Notes under the pieces: model-generated | The model's input: the letters and a program-made list of their open reading frames with translations, nothing else | What the model was told of the DNA's origin: nothing | Database searches by the model: none | Shown: one piece after another, positions 32,901-45,400 of the stretch | How the letters are laid out: every line of letters starts with the position of its first letter | Numbering within the stretch: the stretch's first letter is position 1 | Source of the DNA: Amylostereum areolatum | Lineage: Eukaryota > Basidiomycota > Agaricomycetes > Russulales > Stereaceae | Length of the DNA stretch: 64,000 nucleotides | NCBI GenBank assembly: GCA_012932865.1 | Contig: SAXG01000054.1 | Coordinates: 1 to 64,000, forward strand | Direction of reading: 5' to 3' | Translations under genes and position numbers: made by a program

Positions 32901-35038
32901 GGATTATTGAAAAAGAAAAAGACTAAGATGGACGTGGGCAGGCTGTGCTGACGCCGGCGCTGGGTCCGTAGGCACACGTTCACCAAGCGTGAGGTGGGCC
33001 TTTCGACCTAGTGGAACTGCCGCTTGGATGCTATCGCGAGGTGTGTTGGCGGGCGTTGGGTGGTAGCCTCGTAAAGTGGAAGAGAGTTGCGGATGAAGGG
33101 GTGTGGGGAGAATGTCGATGTGGAAGCGGAGAAGCGCGGAGACGACGTCGGGGAAATGCCTTCAATCGGTTCGGTCAACGCGCGAAGGAGGAAAACGGCA
33201 AAGAAGACGCACCAATGACCATACACCATAAGAGCCCGTTCTATTTCCGCCTCGTTTCGAGCATGGCTTTCAGGACAGCAGAGGATCGAGGCAGAGGCGC
33301 CCATGTGCCAGTGCTGTCCGCGGTGCTTGTGAATGAGAACGTCGAAGTCTCTGAAGGTGAGCGTTGAATGTCGAGTAATCGAGTCCAGCGCCTTGGCAGT
33401 ACACGCGCAAACGTATTTCCGCATTAAGGGCATCCGAGCAGGCGGACAGAATAGCTATAATCGGATGTATGAGGGAGAGATCATCATGCTCCGGTGGAGA
33501 ATACGAATACGCACCTAGAAGGTAAGCCAACGACGTCGGCGAGAGGGGAAAATATCGACAGCATCCTGTGTTTGATAACTAGGGGTCCCGATCAAGGAGG
33601 AGTCGATTGAAAGATGAGGACGGCGACATATGCGCCTTGGTGACAGTTGGGGAACGAGTGGGAACGAGCCCGGGTACGATGCACGACAGGCCCCCGTTGA
33701 GGCAAGGAGAGAGCTCATGGCGCAGAGCTTAAGAGCATTGGCCGAGTGGAGAGAAGGACAAAGGGTCAGGAAAGTCATCGCCATCGGTGAGTCGAAGCAG
33801 GTCGAGGCAGACTAAATGCGTTTGGTCGTGTTAGGATCGAAAGCTGTCGGCTTCGTGCCTGGGCGTCCTTCCGGCGAAACCACGCCTCTCTGAGAATTCC
33901 ACTCGATCCTCTCCCTTGTTTCCTTCACACCGTTCTACTGCAAAGGAACCGAAGAGCGCTTCTTCGCGTGAAAATCTCTTATACTTGGACAAAAAAAGCC
34001 GCATCCTATCATTGAAACGGTTCGCCCCACTGGCATGTACGCGAAGGGCGGTAGATGACTAGACGACGGGTGCGTGTCCCCACTTACCCTGTTTTATGTT
34101 CGCGAGCCGACCGATCTCATCTATAATTAAACCTGAACTCCATTCAAAACGCACATGAAACCGTATCCAGCACGCCAACTCAAACCCGAGCGCGTTCCGA
34201 ACAACCAGTGCGTCCTACACCTTACCCGCCTTCCCCCTTCCCCTCTGCTGTCTTTCCTGACGTGTGCACTGAGAGCTCAGGTTTACACGTCTATCTTTCT
34301 CTTGCAGCTCCATTTATGACCAGCGCGCGGCGACCCCGGCAACCGAAAACGCTCCCTCTTCTTCCACGACGTCGTCCCGACTGTACCCGACAGCGTTGTG
34401 CTGGCAATGTGTGCGTGTTTGACGGCCGGCGTGAGTGCGCTGCTCTCACGGATAGGATGGATTGGTAGGATGGGCGAAGCACTAGGCGCGAGGCAGGATA
34501 CGGGAAGGACGGGACGCTGGTGCTTGACGTTGGGGGGCCAGGACAGCGAGCGTGCGCATCTCGGTGCAATCCCTCGACGGTCTGTATTGCGAAGCTGCGA
34601 CGCGTACTTAAGGTGAGCGAACGAGCCGTTCCCATCTCCGTGTCTCATACTGACCTGACGATTTCATTCCTAAAGGCCCAAGACTTAGGAAGGCAGACTA
34701 GGATGGCATTCATGGACCGCGTCCTTGGCGGATGCGAAGAGGGGTGACGCATCGTTTTCTGAGAGTGTTCAGAACGACGATAGTGGCGCGTTCTTTCGTG
34801 CGTATCCTTCATCGTCAAAACCGATATCATTGCTGATATCGAACAACAGAACAGCTCCACGCCTCTGGATCGCCATAATCTCCCGTGGTTTATTCATCTA
34901 CCTCGTCCCCGTTCGAAGTCTTCGGCCCTCGTCTCGCGTTCGAAAGAATGCTCCTTTCTCATCACCCCGTGTTCCATCTTCTTTGGCTCATTCTCCGTCT
35001 CCTCTGCCGTACGCGTACGCCCTTCTTTTCGGTCCCAG
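32901..35038. other. No confident gene
   Basis: About 2.1 kb. Open frames occur on both strands, for example 33008-33433 minus with several Cys residues, and 34398-34616 plus. None shows a domain or a consistent intron structure that I can defend. The right part (about 34930-35038) may hold the first exon of the decayed membrane-protein gene that follows. Confidence 0.4.
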
Positions 35039-36212
35039 CTTCATCGACTCCTGCATCCCGTCCCGCCCTTCCTCCTTAACTTCGCCGATGTTTCAACCTT
35101 CATCGGCATCCCCACCGACACACACGAATTTTTCTTCGCCACTTTTCTTCTTGTACACTCCACTCCCGTCGCGCCCGCATCGACCCTCGCCTCTTCCGAC
35201 AACTTCCTGCGCCCACGGCTCCTCACCGTCCCCCCGACGCCCTCCTCGTACAGCCCTCCAATCAGCTCTACGAGCGTGAAGACATCTGCAGACGAATGCG
35301 ATGACGCTGACGACGCAATCCCGAGGACGTGAAGAAAACACTCCAAATCCCCGACCTCATGCGCGACGAGCGTACTTTCCTCGATCCCGAGCTCTGTGTG
35401 CGTTGATTCCTTCTCAAACGTGCATTTATCCTGACCCTTTTCATGATAGTGCACCATAATCTACAGCCTTATTCTCGCCGAGCCACCCAAGTGGCTATTC
35501 TCGATCAGATTCACAACAATCACCAGCGCCGCCCCCACCATCATACCCTTCCTGGTCGGTTTCCTTCCTCATATGGTCTTTACACCACCTTTTTACTCGT
35601 CCTTTGCACCTTGTTCCCCGAGGCTTCCCGTCGCGGGTGCACGGCCGCCTCACCATTCTTCCAGGCTCTCAGTAGAAAACACGTCCTGGACGCTGTGGCC
35701 CCTTCAAGCACCAGCCTGCACGCGTGGACCTTTCCCTCCATTTTCTCGTCGCATACTCCTATGGCACGTTGACCGCGTTCTCCCTCGTGCGCTCCTTGCC
35801 GCCGCATCCATCGGAGCACGTGCCTGCGCACGTCGCCTTCGCTTGCTGGATGGCGAACGAGCGGAACGGTGCTCAACAACGTGTTGTACGCAGCGCGGCA
35901 TCCTCCCGGACAACACGACGGAGTGTCGGTGGAGCGTGCAAACGAGGACGGGGAATGCGGACGACTCCTCGTGGTGACGACTCGGTTTCCTGTAGAACCC
36001 GCGGGAGGCTCATATCAGACGGGCGGAAGGATTGCGGAATCGAAAAGGGAGGGGCGGTGCGGTGCTTCGGGATTCCGAGCGTCCCAGCCTGTGTATGTGT
36101 ATATGGCTTGATTTTCTACCGACAATTTTCCAGCCGCTCGTTCGCCGTAACATCATGCATACCTGCCATCCTCTCAGCCTTTCGCGAAGAAATACCGCAC
36201 GGAATCTGCTAA
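35039..36212 (+). pseudogene. Hypothetical multi-pass membrane protein gene, frame broken
   Basis: Phase-compatible exons are visible. The first, 35039-35275, contains HPVPPFLLNFADVSTFIG and PPTPSSYSPPISS. The second, 35326-35397, reads DVKKTLQIPDLMRDERTF. The third starts at 35450 with IIYSLILAEPPKWLFS. At about 35560-35575 the frame must change by one base to continue into YGLYTTFLLVLCTLFP. It must change again before FLVAYSYGTLTAFSLV (about 35745) and HVPAHVAFACWM. The last exon (about 36133-36212) ends ILSAFREEIPHGIC. Several hydrophobic helices are evident. I recognise no function. The breaks mean a decayed gene, or single-base sequence errors in an intact one. Confidence 0.4.
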
Positions 36213-36579
36213 CGTTCTCTCATGCAAACCGACTGGATTCCGACCTTATCGCACGGCCTCCGATTCCAACGTGACAGACTGAATGGCGCTGACGGCGCCA
36301 ACTGACCAGGGATAACAATATGTGTCCTCGTGGTTGTCTCACGCCTTAGGCGAGGCTGTTCTTTGCATCGCATCGCTCGCCCCCTCTTGTCCTCCAACCC
36401 CCACCACCCCAGCACTCGGACTACCCCGCCGTCCCTACCTACGCGTCGAAAGCATCATGAACAATCCAGGAAAGTTGTACTTTCGAACATCGGGACGCGC
36501 GAACTAATAAATCCTGCCCACAGAGCATTCTTACCCTCCACAACATCGATACCCCGAGGCCGTGCGTCGTCCGGACGGC
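36213..36579. other. Intergenic; upstream region of the DUF6535-type gene
   Basis: About 370 bp with C/T-rich blocks near 36370-36440. It probably contains the promoter and perhaps a first exon of the downstream gene. Nothing definite was seen. Confidence 0.4.
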
Positions 36580-39041
36580 ATGCAAGGTCAGGACATGTGT
36601 TCTCTTCTTTCCAAAGTCTTGTCTGCTCACTTCGAATCGTGGTACACAGAGCCCATGTACAACGACCCCTCAGACAAGATGTGGGCTATGTATTTAAACG
36701 ACGCGGAGAAGAACGATGTGGCTATGACCGATGGCTTGAAGGGTGATGCCGACGGGGTGTTGATCTTCGTACGTGATCCTCGCTGATGTGCGACCCCCCT
36801 TGTTCACCTAGAGCATAGACGGGCCTTTTCGCGGCGACCGTCGCGGCTTTCATTATCGAGGGCTACAAAACCCTTAACCGTGATTCCGGCGATGACACCG
36901 TCTCTCTTCTCATCGGTATTTCTGGCCAAATTGCGTCCCTCTCGAACGGCACGCGCGCCCTCTCTGCTTCTCCGGGATCGTTCCAGGTTCCTGCTTCCGC
37001 CGTCAAGATCAATACTCTGTGGTTTATCAGTCTCGGTCTCAGCTTGTTTGTCGCGCTCGCTGCGACACTGATGCAGCAATGGTCTCGTCGCTATCTTCGC
37101 GCGGTTCGCCGACGTGGTCCCCCTCACAAGCGCGGCCCCATCCACATTCATCTAAACCATGGCATGAAGCGCTTTCGGATTGAGGAGGCGGTTGGAGTTA
37201 TCATAGGGCTTCTTCACCTCTCTGTTTTCTTGTTCATTGCTGGTCTAGTTGAATTTCTGTTTGTGATTAGCCCCCCTGTGGCCCGTGCTTTTCTTCCTAT
37301 TGTAGGAGCTGGTGCTTCTTTATACCTGGTCTTGACTGTACTCCCACTTGTCTTTCTGACATCACCATATGACACCCCTCTCACACCAATTGCCTGTGCC
37401 CTCCTATTTGTGATTTCACTGATTGTGTACATCCTATTGGGGTGCATAAGGCGTTGTGTTGAAACAGTTAGTACTGTGACATCTGAGGCTCTAGAAAAAG
37501 CTATGAATCCTCTTGAAGAGATATGGGAATCACTGTTGGAAACACGCAAGAAGAAACTGGAAAGCCTTTCAGACTCACCTGCCACCCAGAAGGCCCAGCA
37601 TATGCTGCATCTGACACTTAAGATGCTAGATGAGCGATGGGAGGTTGAAGAGTTTCTTGCAGGTCTTCTAGGTTTTCTTGGTAGTAAATTTGTGGGAGAG
37701 GATGCTCATGATGTGGTAGCTCATCTCTGGCTCACAGAATTTGTTTTTCAAGATGCACAGACTCCTTAATTCTTGTGGCAACAAGAACATACTTCTTGCT
37801 CCAGTGCAGAAGATCCACAGGGTTCAAATTGTCATCAGTGTAGTGCAGAATATTCTGAACCACATCTTCCAGTCACCAAGTACAGTTTCAAAACTGGAAG
37901 AAGGTGATATTCATTATTATCGGGAAATCATTAGGCAGGCAACAGATCTATGTACACATTCAGATCACTCTATTGCAATCTCAGCAGTATGTGGAGTTGG
38001 TCAGCTAAGAAACACGATGATGACAAATATTGACAGAGCTGTTCAAAGAGGATGGAATGATGCTAGTTTAATTGTAGCATGCAGAATAATGCATTTTAGC
38101 ATTGCTGGGTCTACTAGTCTGTCTCTATTTAATGTGATAGAGGTCTCAGAGCCTTCAAGTGTAGGGTTAACCTTTGAATGGACGCCTACAGGAAGTGCTC
38201 CCTTAGACCCTGGAGATAAAGTTCAATACATCTTGCATTGGTCTCGGCGAGTGCTCTACTTGGACAATATCAACTGTTATGTCCAAGCTATCTGGCCCTT
38301 GACAACATTGCCTTCCCCCACTCCAAAAGAGCACTGCAAGCTCATCTTAGACACCATGGTCACACTTTGTTTTTCCTTCCAAAAGGCATATAAACAAGAA
38401 CATGGGGTCTTGTGGAAGGGGGGTGTAGAGAAATTTACAAGATTTTGGGAAGCTGTTGAGCAGCACATGCAGTCACAAAATTATCCTATCAACTTGGATA
38501 GAGAGGATCTAGAGGATGAATTGCTATTGAAGCTCTTCAAGATCCTGCAGCCTATTGCAGCCCTTATCCTTAATGGTGTCTCCACACCTTCATCATATGC
38601 ACCTGAACCTCTGCTTCCAGAGCAAACTCTTCTTGAACAGTTGGAGCTTTTTAGTCCGGTGCAGAACATAGTTTCACTGGGTTCATCTCCTGAGCCTGCA
38701 CAATATCCTGATGGCTATTGCACATTGATCAAATCCAAAAGAGTCACCCAAGCTCCTTCTCATTTGCATATCAGTGCAGATGGACAGATCTCCAATTCAG
38801 ACACCATGATAAATCATGACATGCGACAAATATACAACACAGATGCCACAACCCAGATTGTTGCAAGACCCAGAGCACACTGGCAGACCAACACACATGA
38901 AGAAGGTTAGTTTGGTTATCCATTCCTTGTCCTCCCATAGCACTGAATTATGAGCACAACCTAGAAGAGATGAATGACAGCCATGAAGAACCCCCAGTAG
39001 TAGAAGTGGAGATTGTGATCCCTCGTGAAACCGAAGCATGA
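36580..39041 (+). CDS. DUF6535-type membrane protein
   Basis: The N-terminal exon (ATG at 36580 is the best visible start) encodes WAMYLNDAEKNDV and GDADGVLIF. A 47-nt intron joins TGLFAATVAAFIIEGYKTL, the core of the DUF6535 family, which is widespread in Agaricomycetes. Further helices follow at about 37024-37070, 37190-37270 and 37285-37450. Near 37691-37770 the frame must shift. A 46-nt GT-AG intron (GTGGGA...CACAG, 37691-37736) would do this cleanly; otherwise it is a frameshift. The long soluble C-terminal part runs to 38906, and an intron (38907-38940) precedes the last exon ending VEIVIPRETEA. DUF6535 function is unknown. From about 37160 the gene turns abruptly AT-rich and CpG-poor, unlike its own 5' end and the neighbours. 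Confidence 0.72.
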
Positions 39042-39912
39042 GGATTGAAAGAGGGATGTTTGGTTCGAGCCTGCATTTGAGACACCTTTCCCAGCATCTA
39101 TATTAGTAGGTTCTCTTGGAAGCATTAGATCTGATCGTAAACACTACTGTATTTATTTCATGTGAATGTATTTGGACATGATGAGGATGCATGAATCGAA
39201 AGACGGACAGACGTAACGGTAGATGGTAGGCGAAGCCACAGAGATAGCAATCGGCCAGTGTCCTTCGTGGCTTGCGCATGTACTCCGGTACACCACATCA
39301 AAGGACACAGCGGCAAGGTACAGGCGAGAAGAGGGAGTGGACTCAGTGCAGGGTGGACACGGACAAAGAAGAGTGGGATTGCACAGGTGGAAGTGCGGGT
39401 GGTGTCCTGAAGGAGCTGTGGTGTGACATAGCCTGCGCTGATGACGGCAGAATGTCCGGGGAGGGTTTGCGCAGTAGACTCAGAAGGTGAGGTGGGGACA
39501 GTTGAGGACAAAGAATGGTCCATGAGAGGGGGAAATGCACTGGCAAGTACGGGGTGTGGACTCATCGGCACTGTGGTGCGGAGGGAGGTCGTGGAGGGCT
39601 TGCGGGAAATCACTGTGCGTTGACCAGACAGTTCAGTCACGGTGAGGAAACGAAGCAGAAGAGATGATGGCACTGAGCGCAATGAATGTACGTACAGCGT
39701 GTTTCCCGTTGAATTTCCACCACTGCAAACATGTGTACTCTCTGTCCCCTCACCTCCTCACCCTGCCTCTACTAGTGTTGCCACGGCTCCCGGAGCTGCG
39801 AACCGGCCCATTAGGCCATCAATTCCGCCGCCACACAGTCCTAGCTCGCAGAGCTGTTCCTGAATTTAAGCCGTCTATGAGATCACGTCGGGTCCTGGGA
39901 CCGGCTCAAGAC
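39042..39912. other. No gene seen
   Basis: About 870 bp between the DUF6535-type gene and the LINE poly-A. The minus frame 39158-39682 is Ser/Thr/Leu/Pro-rich without a domain. The last 60 bp before the T run are the 3' flank of the LINE. Confidence 0.45.
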
Positions 39913-40053
39913 TTTTTTTTTTTTTTTTTTCCCTGTTTAAAGTCTATTTCGACCGGCGGTCCGTGTCTATACTATAGTAATACAGCTGTGTGTCCTGCTC
40001 GGTTTCCTCGCGTGAAAGCTTTCTTGCTCGCTGGTGTGTCGACCTTGTAAAGG

Positions 40054-41985
40054 TCATGAATACGTCCCCCGTCCCCTATCCTCCATCTTCCCCTTCCTCT
40101 GCCCCATAGAAATCCCCTTCTTCCCCTCCGTCTTCTTCTTCCTCTTCTTCTTCGTCCTCTCCTTGTTCTTCTCCCTCTCTCCCTCTCGTAGCCAGCCCCT
40201 GTCCATCCATGCTTGGATGCCTTCCCGTCGGCGTTGTGATGGGTCTGGTGGGCCCGTCATCCATCTCCTCCATCTCCCTCCTTCTTCCTCCTCCTCGTCG
40301 TCCTCCTCTTCCTCCTCTCCGTCCTCCCTGATTGCTAGCCGTCCGTACACAGGCTTGAAGCGTTTCGTAGCGTCAATGTACTCGAATAGATCCTTGATGT
40401 AGATGCTCTTAGATAGTAAGTCGTGGAGGCGTTCTGCCGCTCGTCCTGCCACTCGTTGGAGGGCCCGTCGTGCGTCCGCGTACTTTGGGCATTTCGTGAG
40501 GTAGTGCTGGACATCTTCTTGTCCCGTCCCACATAGGGGGCATCCTGGAGAGTCAGCGCGTTTTATGCTGTATAGATACTGCTGCAGAGGTACGTGCCCA
40601 GATCGCAGTTGCATCAGGACCGATGCCTGCCGTCTTGTGAGCGGTTTAATGAGCTTCATGAACTTCGGGGATGGTGCGGAGGGGTCTATTGCCCGTATAC
40701 ATCAGCACCTCTTCGAGGTTTCGCCTGATACGGGGTCACACTGTTCGAAGGCCTCGCTGGCTTGTTTCTTTAGCGTTGCTCGGTATGCTTGTCGGTTCGC
40801 TGATCTGCTGATGGGGAGTTTCCGAAGTATCACTTCCGGGAAATACAGGTGGGGGTTTTCACCTCTGTCCTCTTTCCGTTGGGTGGCTTTCTTCGCCTCT
40901 TTATCGACCGCTTCATTTCCTGCTACTCCTTCATGTCCCGGGACCCATCGTATAGTCAGTCGCACTTCGCCCATGGTCTCGTCTTGCCACTCCTTGAACG
41001 CCTCGTGTACCGCATCGAGTAAGTATGATCCTGATTTTGACTTGTCATCTTGGGTCGCATTGATAGCTGCCGTGTTGTCTAGGGCGACGGTGACTTTCCC
41101 TGATGCACGCTTGTGTCGCAATGCAGCGATGGCAAGGATGATGCCGACGACCTCGGCTTCGTAGACGGTGTGCTTGGAGGCGGGGCCTAGATATAGTCGT
41201 CTTGTACTTACTCGTGCACCATTCTTGTATAGGATGGCCGTGGCTCCCACTCCTTCCTTGTACCTCGAACCGTCCGAGTATGCTATCCATGTTGCGTCAT
41301 CTCTCTTGTCGCCCGCTTTGGCTGCTTCGGTCGTGGGTGCTATCTGGGTGGTGAAGCCCGGCTTCCAACCTACCCGTTGGCAGTACGCGGGGATCCTTTC
41401 GAAGGCGTTGACGTGGAGGTCGTACGCCTGGATGATGTGCTGAATGTGCGGGGCTCGGTGCTTCTGATGGTGCTGTCCTTCTCCCGCTGGTTCTCTGACG
41501 AGGGCGTGGGTGGGGTTGGTAGGTGGAGCCGTGGCGTATCGTGTGGCCGCGTCATGGCATACTTTGTCAATCAAGGTTTTGAAGGGCAGGAGGTTTGCAT
41601 GTGCGTCTAATACTGTCGTTGCCGTGGTCCTGAGGGCATCTAGAATGTGAATAGATGCACCACGTTGTATTCTGCTTAGTTTACGAATGACTCCCTTTGA
41701 GTGTCCGTTCCCTGCCGCCGCCGGCGAAATGAATACGTCGGCCGCATACAACATCTTCGGGGCTGCGACCGCGAGGTAGTATTGTCGTCCATACTTGTTC
41801 GATATTCCTTGAGACGGTCGCAATAGCCTCTTGAAGCCGTCGAGCCATGTTTGTCCCTTTTCCAATGCGTGTGCGACCTGCTGCTTGAACCGTAGCTCTT
41901 GGTCGAGGTATACTCCGAGTACCTTGTGGGCCAGGGTCGCTAGTATCAGCTCCCCTCGCAGGTTAATGTCCGGGCATGTGGCTTT
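40054..41985 (-). pseudogene. LINE ORF, 3' part: RT thumb, RNase H and zinc finger
   Basis: The frame opens KATCPDINLRGEL at the LTR border and carries FKRLLRPSQGISNKYGRQYY and ISPAAAG. The RNase H domain follows: IAYSDGSRYKEGVGATAIL, YEAEVVGI, LDNTAAI and WVPGHEGVAGNEAVDKEAK, with the Asp-Glu-Asp-Asp set present. After a premature TGA (40702-40704), one transition from CGA, the same frame continues to LTRRQASVLMQLRSGH. It ends with the Cys-His motif CPLCGTGQEDVQHYLTKC and a Glu-rich then Lys-rich tail. There are no frameshifts. The protein would be reverse-transcription machinery of the LINE, now inactive. Confidence 0.87.
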
Positions 41986-42405
41986 TGTCAGAAACGCAGT
42001 TTATGAGACCGATGAACCGCCTAAGTCGCGACGATGGGAGGAGCGAGAAGAAAATAGATTCGAGAGTGCCGAGGTCTAGGGTAGTGCAACGTGCGCTACA
42101 GTACCGTATGACGAGATGGACAGTCTAGGGAAAAGGGAAGAGAAACACTGTCCTTATATACAAGTGGGAACGATGGTGCGATGCGATGCGATAGTGGTGC
42201 GAGCGGGAGGAACAATAGGAAAGGAGTCATGGGGCGGAGGACGAAGGTCCGGAGCAGTGATGTCATAGATAAGGATGCGGAACCCCGCTCGGAAGTCCGG
42301 GCAATGACGTCATTGAAGCATGTGATGCAAGGGAAAGTCATGTGCCGTGACGCGTCGCGTGTACGAGGTCTGCAAACGAAGAGAGAAATGGAGCGATCCG
42401 TGACA
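41986..42405 (-). repeat. 3' LTR of chromovirus copy A
   Basis: 420 bp, TG...CA ends, with a TATATAAGG promoter box. It differs from the copy B 5' LTR at roughly 15 positions by eye. The outer edge abuts the LINE codon AAA at 41985. Confidence 0.9.
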
Positions 42406-45400
42406 TTACCCCCCCTTTAAGACGCGCTTTCGCCTGGAGCGCAATGTCATCTGCAAGGGTAGATGCGAGGAAATCGTCAAAGGAGATGCCGAGGGAACGC
42501 ACAGGGCGGGGCGCATTTGGATGGCGTTTGTGGAAGGCGTCGATCATGTCGGTGACTTTTGAGAGCGAGGAGCGAGGGAGCCAGGTATTCTCAGAGTCAG
42601 GATAGCCTGCCCACTTGACGAGGTATTGTATGCCTTTCTTGTTACGGGTCGGCTTCGAGTCGATGATGTCTTCAACGTCATATTCTTCTTCGTCATCAAC
42701 AAGGTCAGGCGGCGGTTGTTCATAGTTTGGACCATGTGCCGTTGTCTCCTTGTACGCGGTGAGCAGCGAAGCATGGAAGACTGGGTGGATTCTCCACGTC
42801 TTCGGCAGCTTCAGGCGGTAGTTCACTGGGCTAATGATGTCAACGATCTCGAAGGGTCCAAATCGTTTGGCAGCAAGCTTAGCTTTCGGCCTCGTCGTCT
42901 TCAGGTTTTTGCCTTCGAGCCAGACCTTGTCTCCGACGGCAAACAGTGTCGATTTGCTGATCGTGTCACCATTGTAGTGCTTCATTAAGTCGGATGCGAG
43001 GGCAAGGCTGGCCTTGATCTCCTGTCGGACTTCTTCAAGTTGACGGAGGCGTTCTTCAACTGCAGGGACCTTTGAGGACGGGTTTACGGATGGGTACATC
43101 TTGGGGAGGAAGCCATAGAGGACTTCAAAGGGGGCCTTTCCGGTAGCTGCATGGGTGCGGGAGTTGTGAGAAAACTCGAAGAAGGGTAACCACTTCACCC
43201 AGTCATCTTGACGGTAGTTGCAGAATACTCGCAGGAACTGCTCAAGGTTCTGGTTTTCGCGTTCAGTCTGGCCATCTGTCTGTGGGTGGTACGCTGTGCT
43301 AAGGGCAGACTTGATCCCAAGCTTCTCGTTGAGTGTACGCATTACCTGCCCAGCAAATTGGGGTCCACGATCCGAGATGATCTTGTCCGCCAAGCCGTAA
43401 TGTCGGTATACCTTATCGAAGAGAATGTCGGCCGTGCCATCGCTGGTGATCTTCGTTGTACATGGGGTGGTAACCACCATCTTGGTGAGGCGATCAACCA
43501 CGACGTTGACGGCATTATAGCCTTCGCAGTCAGGGAGCTCGACAATGAAGTCGGTAGAGATGACACCAAATGGTCGGTCGGGTACTTCGTTCGGGATCAT
43601 GTCGACGTGGGGTCGGCTGCTCTGTGTCTTTGTCGACTGGCAGGTTGCGCATCCTGCTACGAAGTCGCGGACGAAGACAGACATGCCAGGCCACCAATAT
43701 TCACGACTCACAAGTTCGTAAGTCTTGAAGCGACCAGGGTGTCCAGCCAGGGGCGATTCATGGTACATTTTGACAATGTCGCGTCGCAACCCGTCGTCTG
43801 CAGGGACATATACCTTTCCTCTAAACAGGACCAGGCCTTCTTCGTAGTTCCACTCTTGAAGGTTCTTAACGAGTGTACGTGGTCCATTCCGTAAGATGGC
43901 ATTCAGAGCTTGAACGACCTCAATGTCCTTGGTCTTGCAGTCGCGGATACGTCGTCGGAGTTCGACATCGCCGAGGGAGGTTACTGCTCCTGGCCTTGTT
44001 GCACGTATCTGGAAGTACTTGGGGTCGAGCAAGATACGCTCCTTGTTGTCATTCTCAACGCCCTGCTTGTGATCAGGTCGTCGGGACATTGGGTCTGGGC
44101 GATGGGATACTCCTGGTTTGTGAACGAGCGCGAAGTCAAATCGAGTGAGGAATAGAGCCCAACGTGCCTGTCGGCGGCTCAGCTTCTGTGCCGTCTTGAA
44201 GTGTTCCAGGTTCTTGTGGTCTGTCCAGATTTCGACGGTGTCGGGGGCGCCTTCAAGGTAGTGGCGCCAGGCTTCGAGCGCACGGATGATCGCGAGTAGC
44301 TCCTTGTCGTAGATGTCGTAGTTGCGTTCTGGTTCGGACAGGGCCTTGGACAGATATGCCACTGGATGCCAGTGACCGTCGTTGCCTTTCTGCGAGAGTA
44401 TACCTCCAGTAGCAAAGTCCGAGGCGTCAACTTTGACGAGGTAGGGTTTCCTTGGATCAGGCATAACTAAGACAGGGGAGGAGGTGAACGCAGCTTTAAG
44501 TGCGTTAAACACCGTCTGGCATTCCGTCGACCAATTCCATGTGCAGTCCTTCTTTGTCAGGTCGAACAGAGGTCGTGCGATCTTGGAGAAATCCTTGATG
44601 AAGCGTCGGTAGAAATTACCAAATCCGAGGAAGGATTGTACATCCTTGACCGTCCGGGGTGTCGGCCAGTCCTGGATACCAGCTACCTTGACGGGGTCCA
44701 TGGCGATCTTGTCGTGCGAGATAATGAGTCCGAGGTATTCAACGGAGTCCTGCTCGAAGACACATTTCTCTGGCTTAAGGAACAGGTCATTGTCTTGTAG
44801 GCATTGGAGAACCTGTCGCACTATGGCACGATGTTCCTCCATAGTTCGAGTGAATACGAGGATGTCGTCCATGTAGATGATGACTTTGCCCGAGTCGATA
44901 AGGTCCTTGAAAAGTTCGTTCATCATTGCCTGGAACGTCGCGGGGGAGTTCATAAGGCCGAAGAACATCACCGTAGGTTCAAAGAGGCCACGATTCGTCT
45001 TGAACGCAGCCTTCCACTCGTCGCCTTCCTTGATGCGGACGTTGTTGTACCCCCAGCGGACGTCCATCTTGGAGAAGATCTTTGCACCTTTGAGGCGGTC
45101 GACAATTTCTGAGATCAGCGGCAAGGGATACTCGTTCTTGATGGTACCCTTGTTTAGCTCTCGATAGTCCTGTACAGGCCGCAGCTTCCCATCCTTCTTT
45201 TTGACGAAAAAGAACGGACTTGCCTGCGGCGACTTCGATGGGCGAATGTAGCCCTTCTTCAGGTGGTCGTCGAGGAAGGTATCGAGCTCGATCTGCTCGG
45301 AGGGGGAGAGCGGATAGATCTTGCACGGCTTGGGTTTGAAGCCGTCCTTCATGTCGATGGCATGATCCCATGGTCGTCGGTCGGGTAGTCGTTCAGAGGT

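Noticed and set aside
39158..39682. 174-codon minus-strand ORF
   Set aside because: Ser/Thr/Leu/Pro-rich, no domain; overlapping frames on the other strand are equally long.
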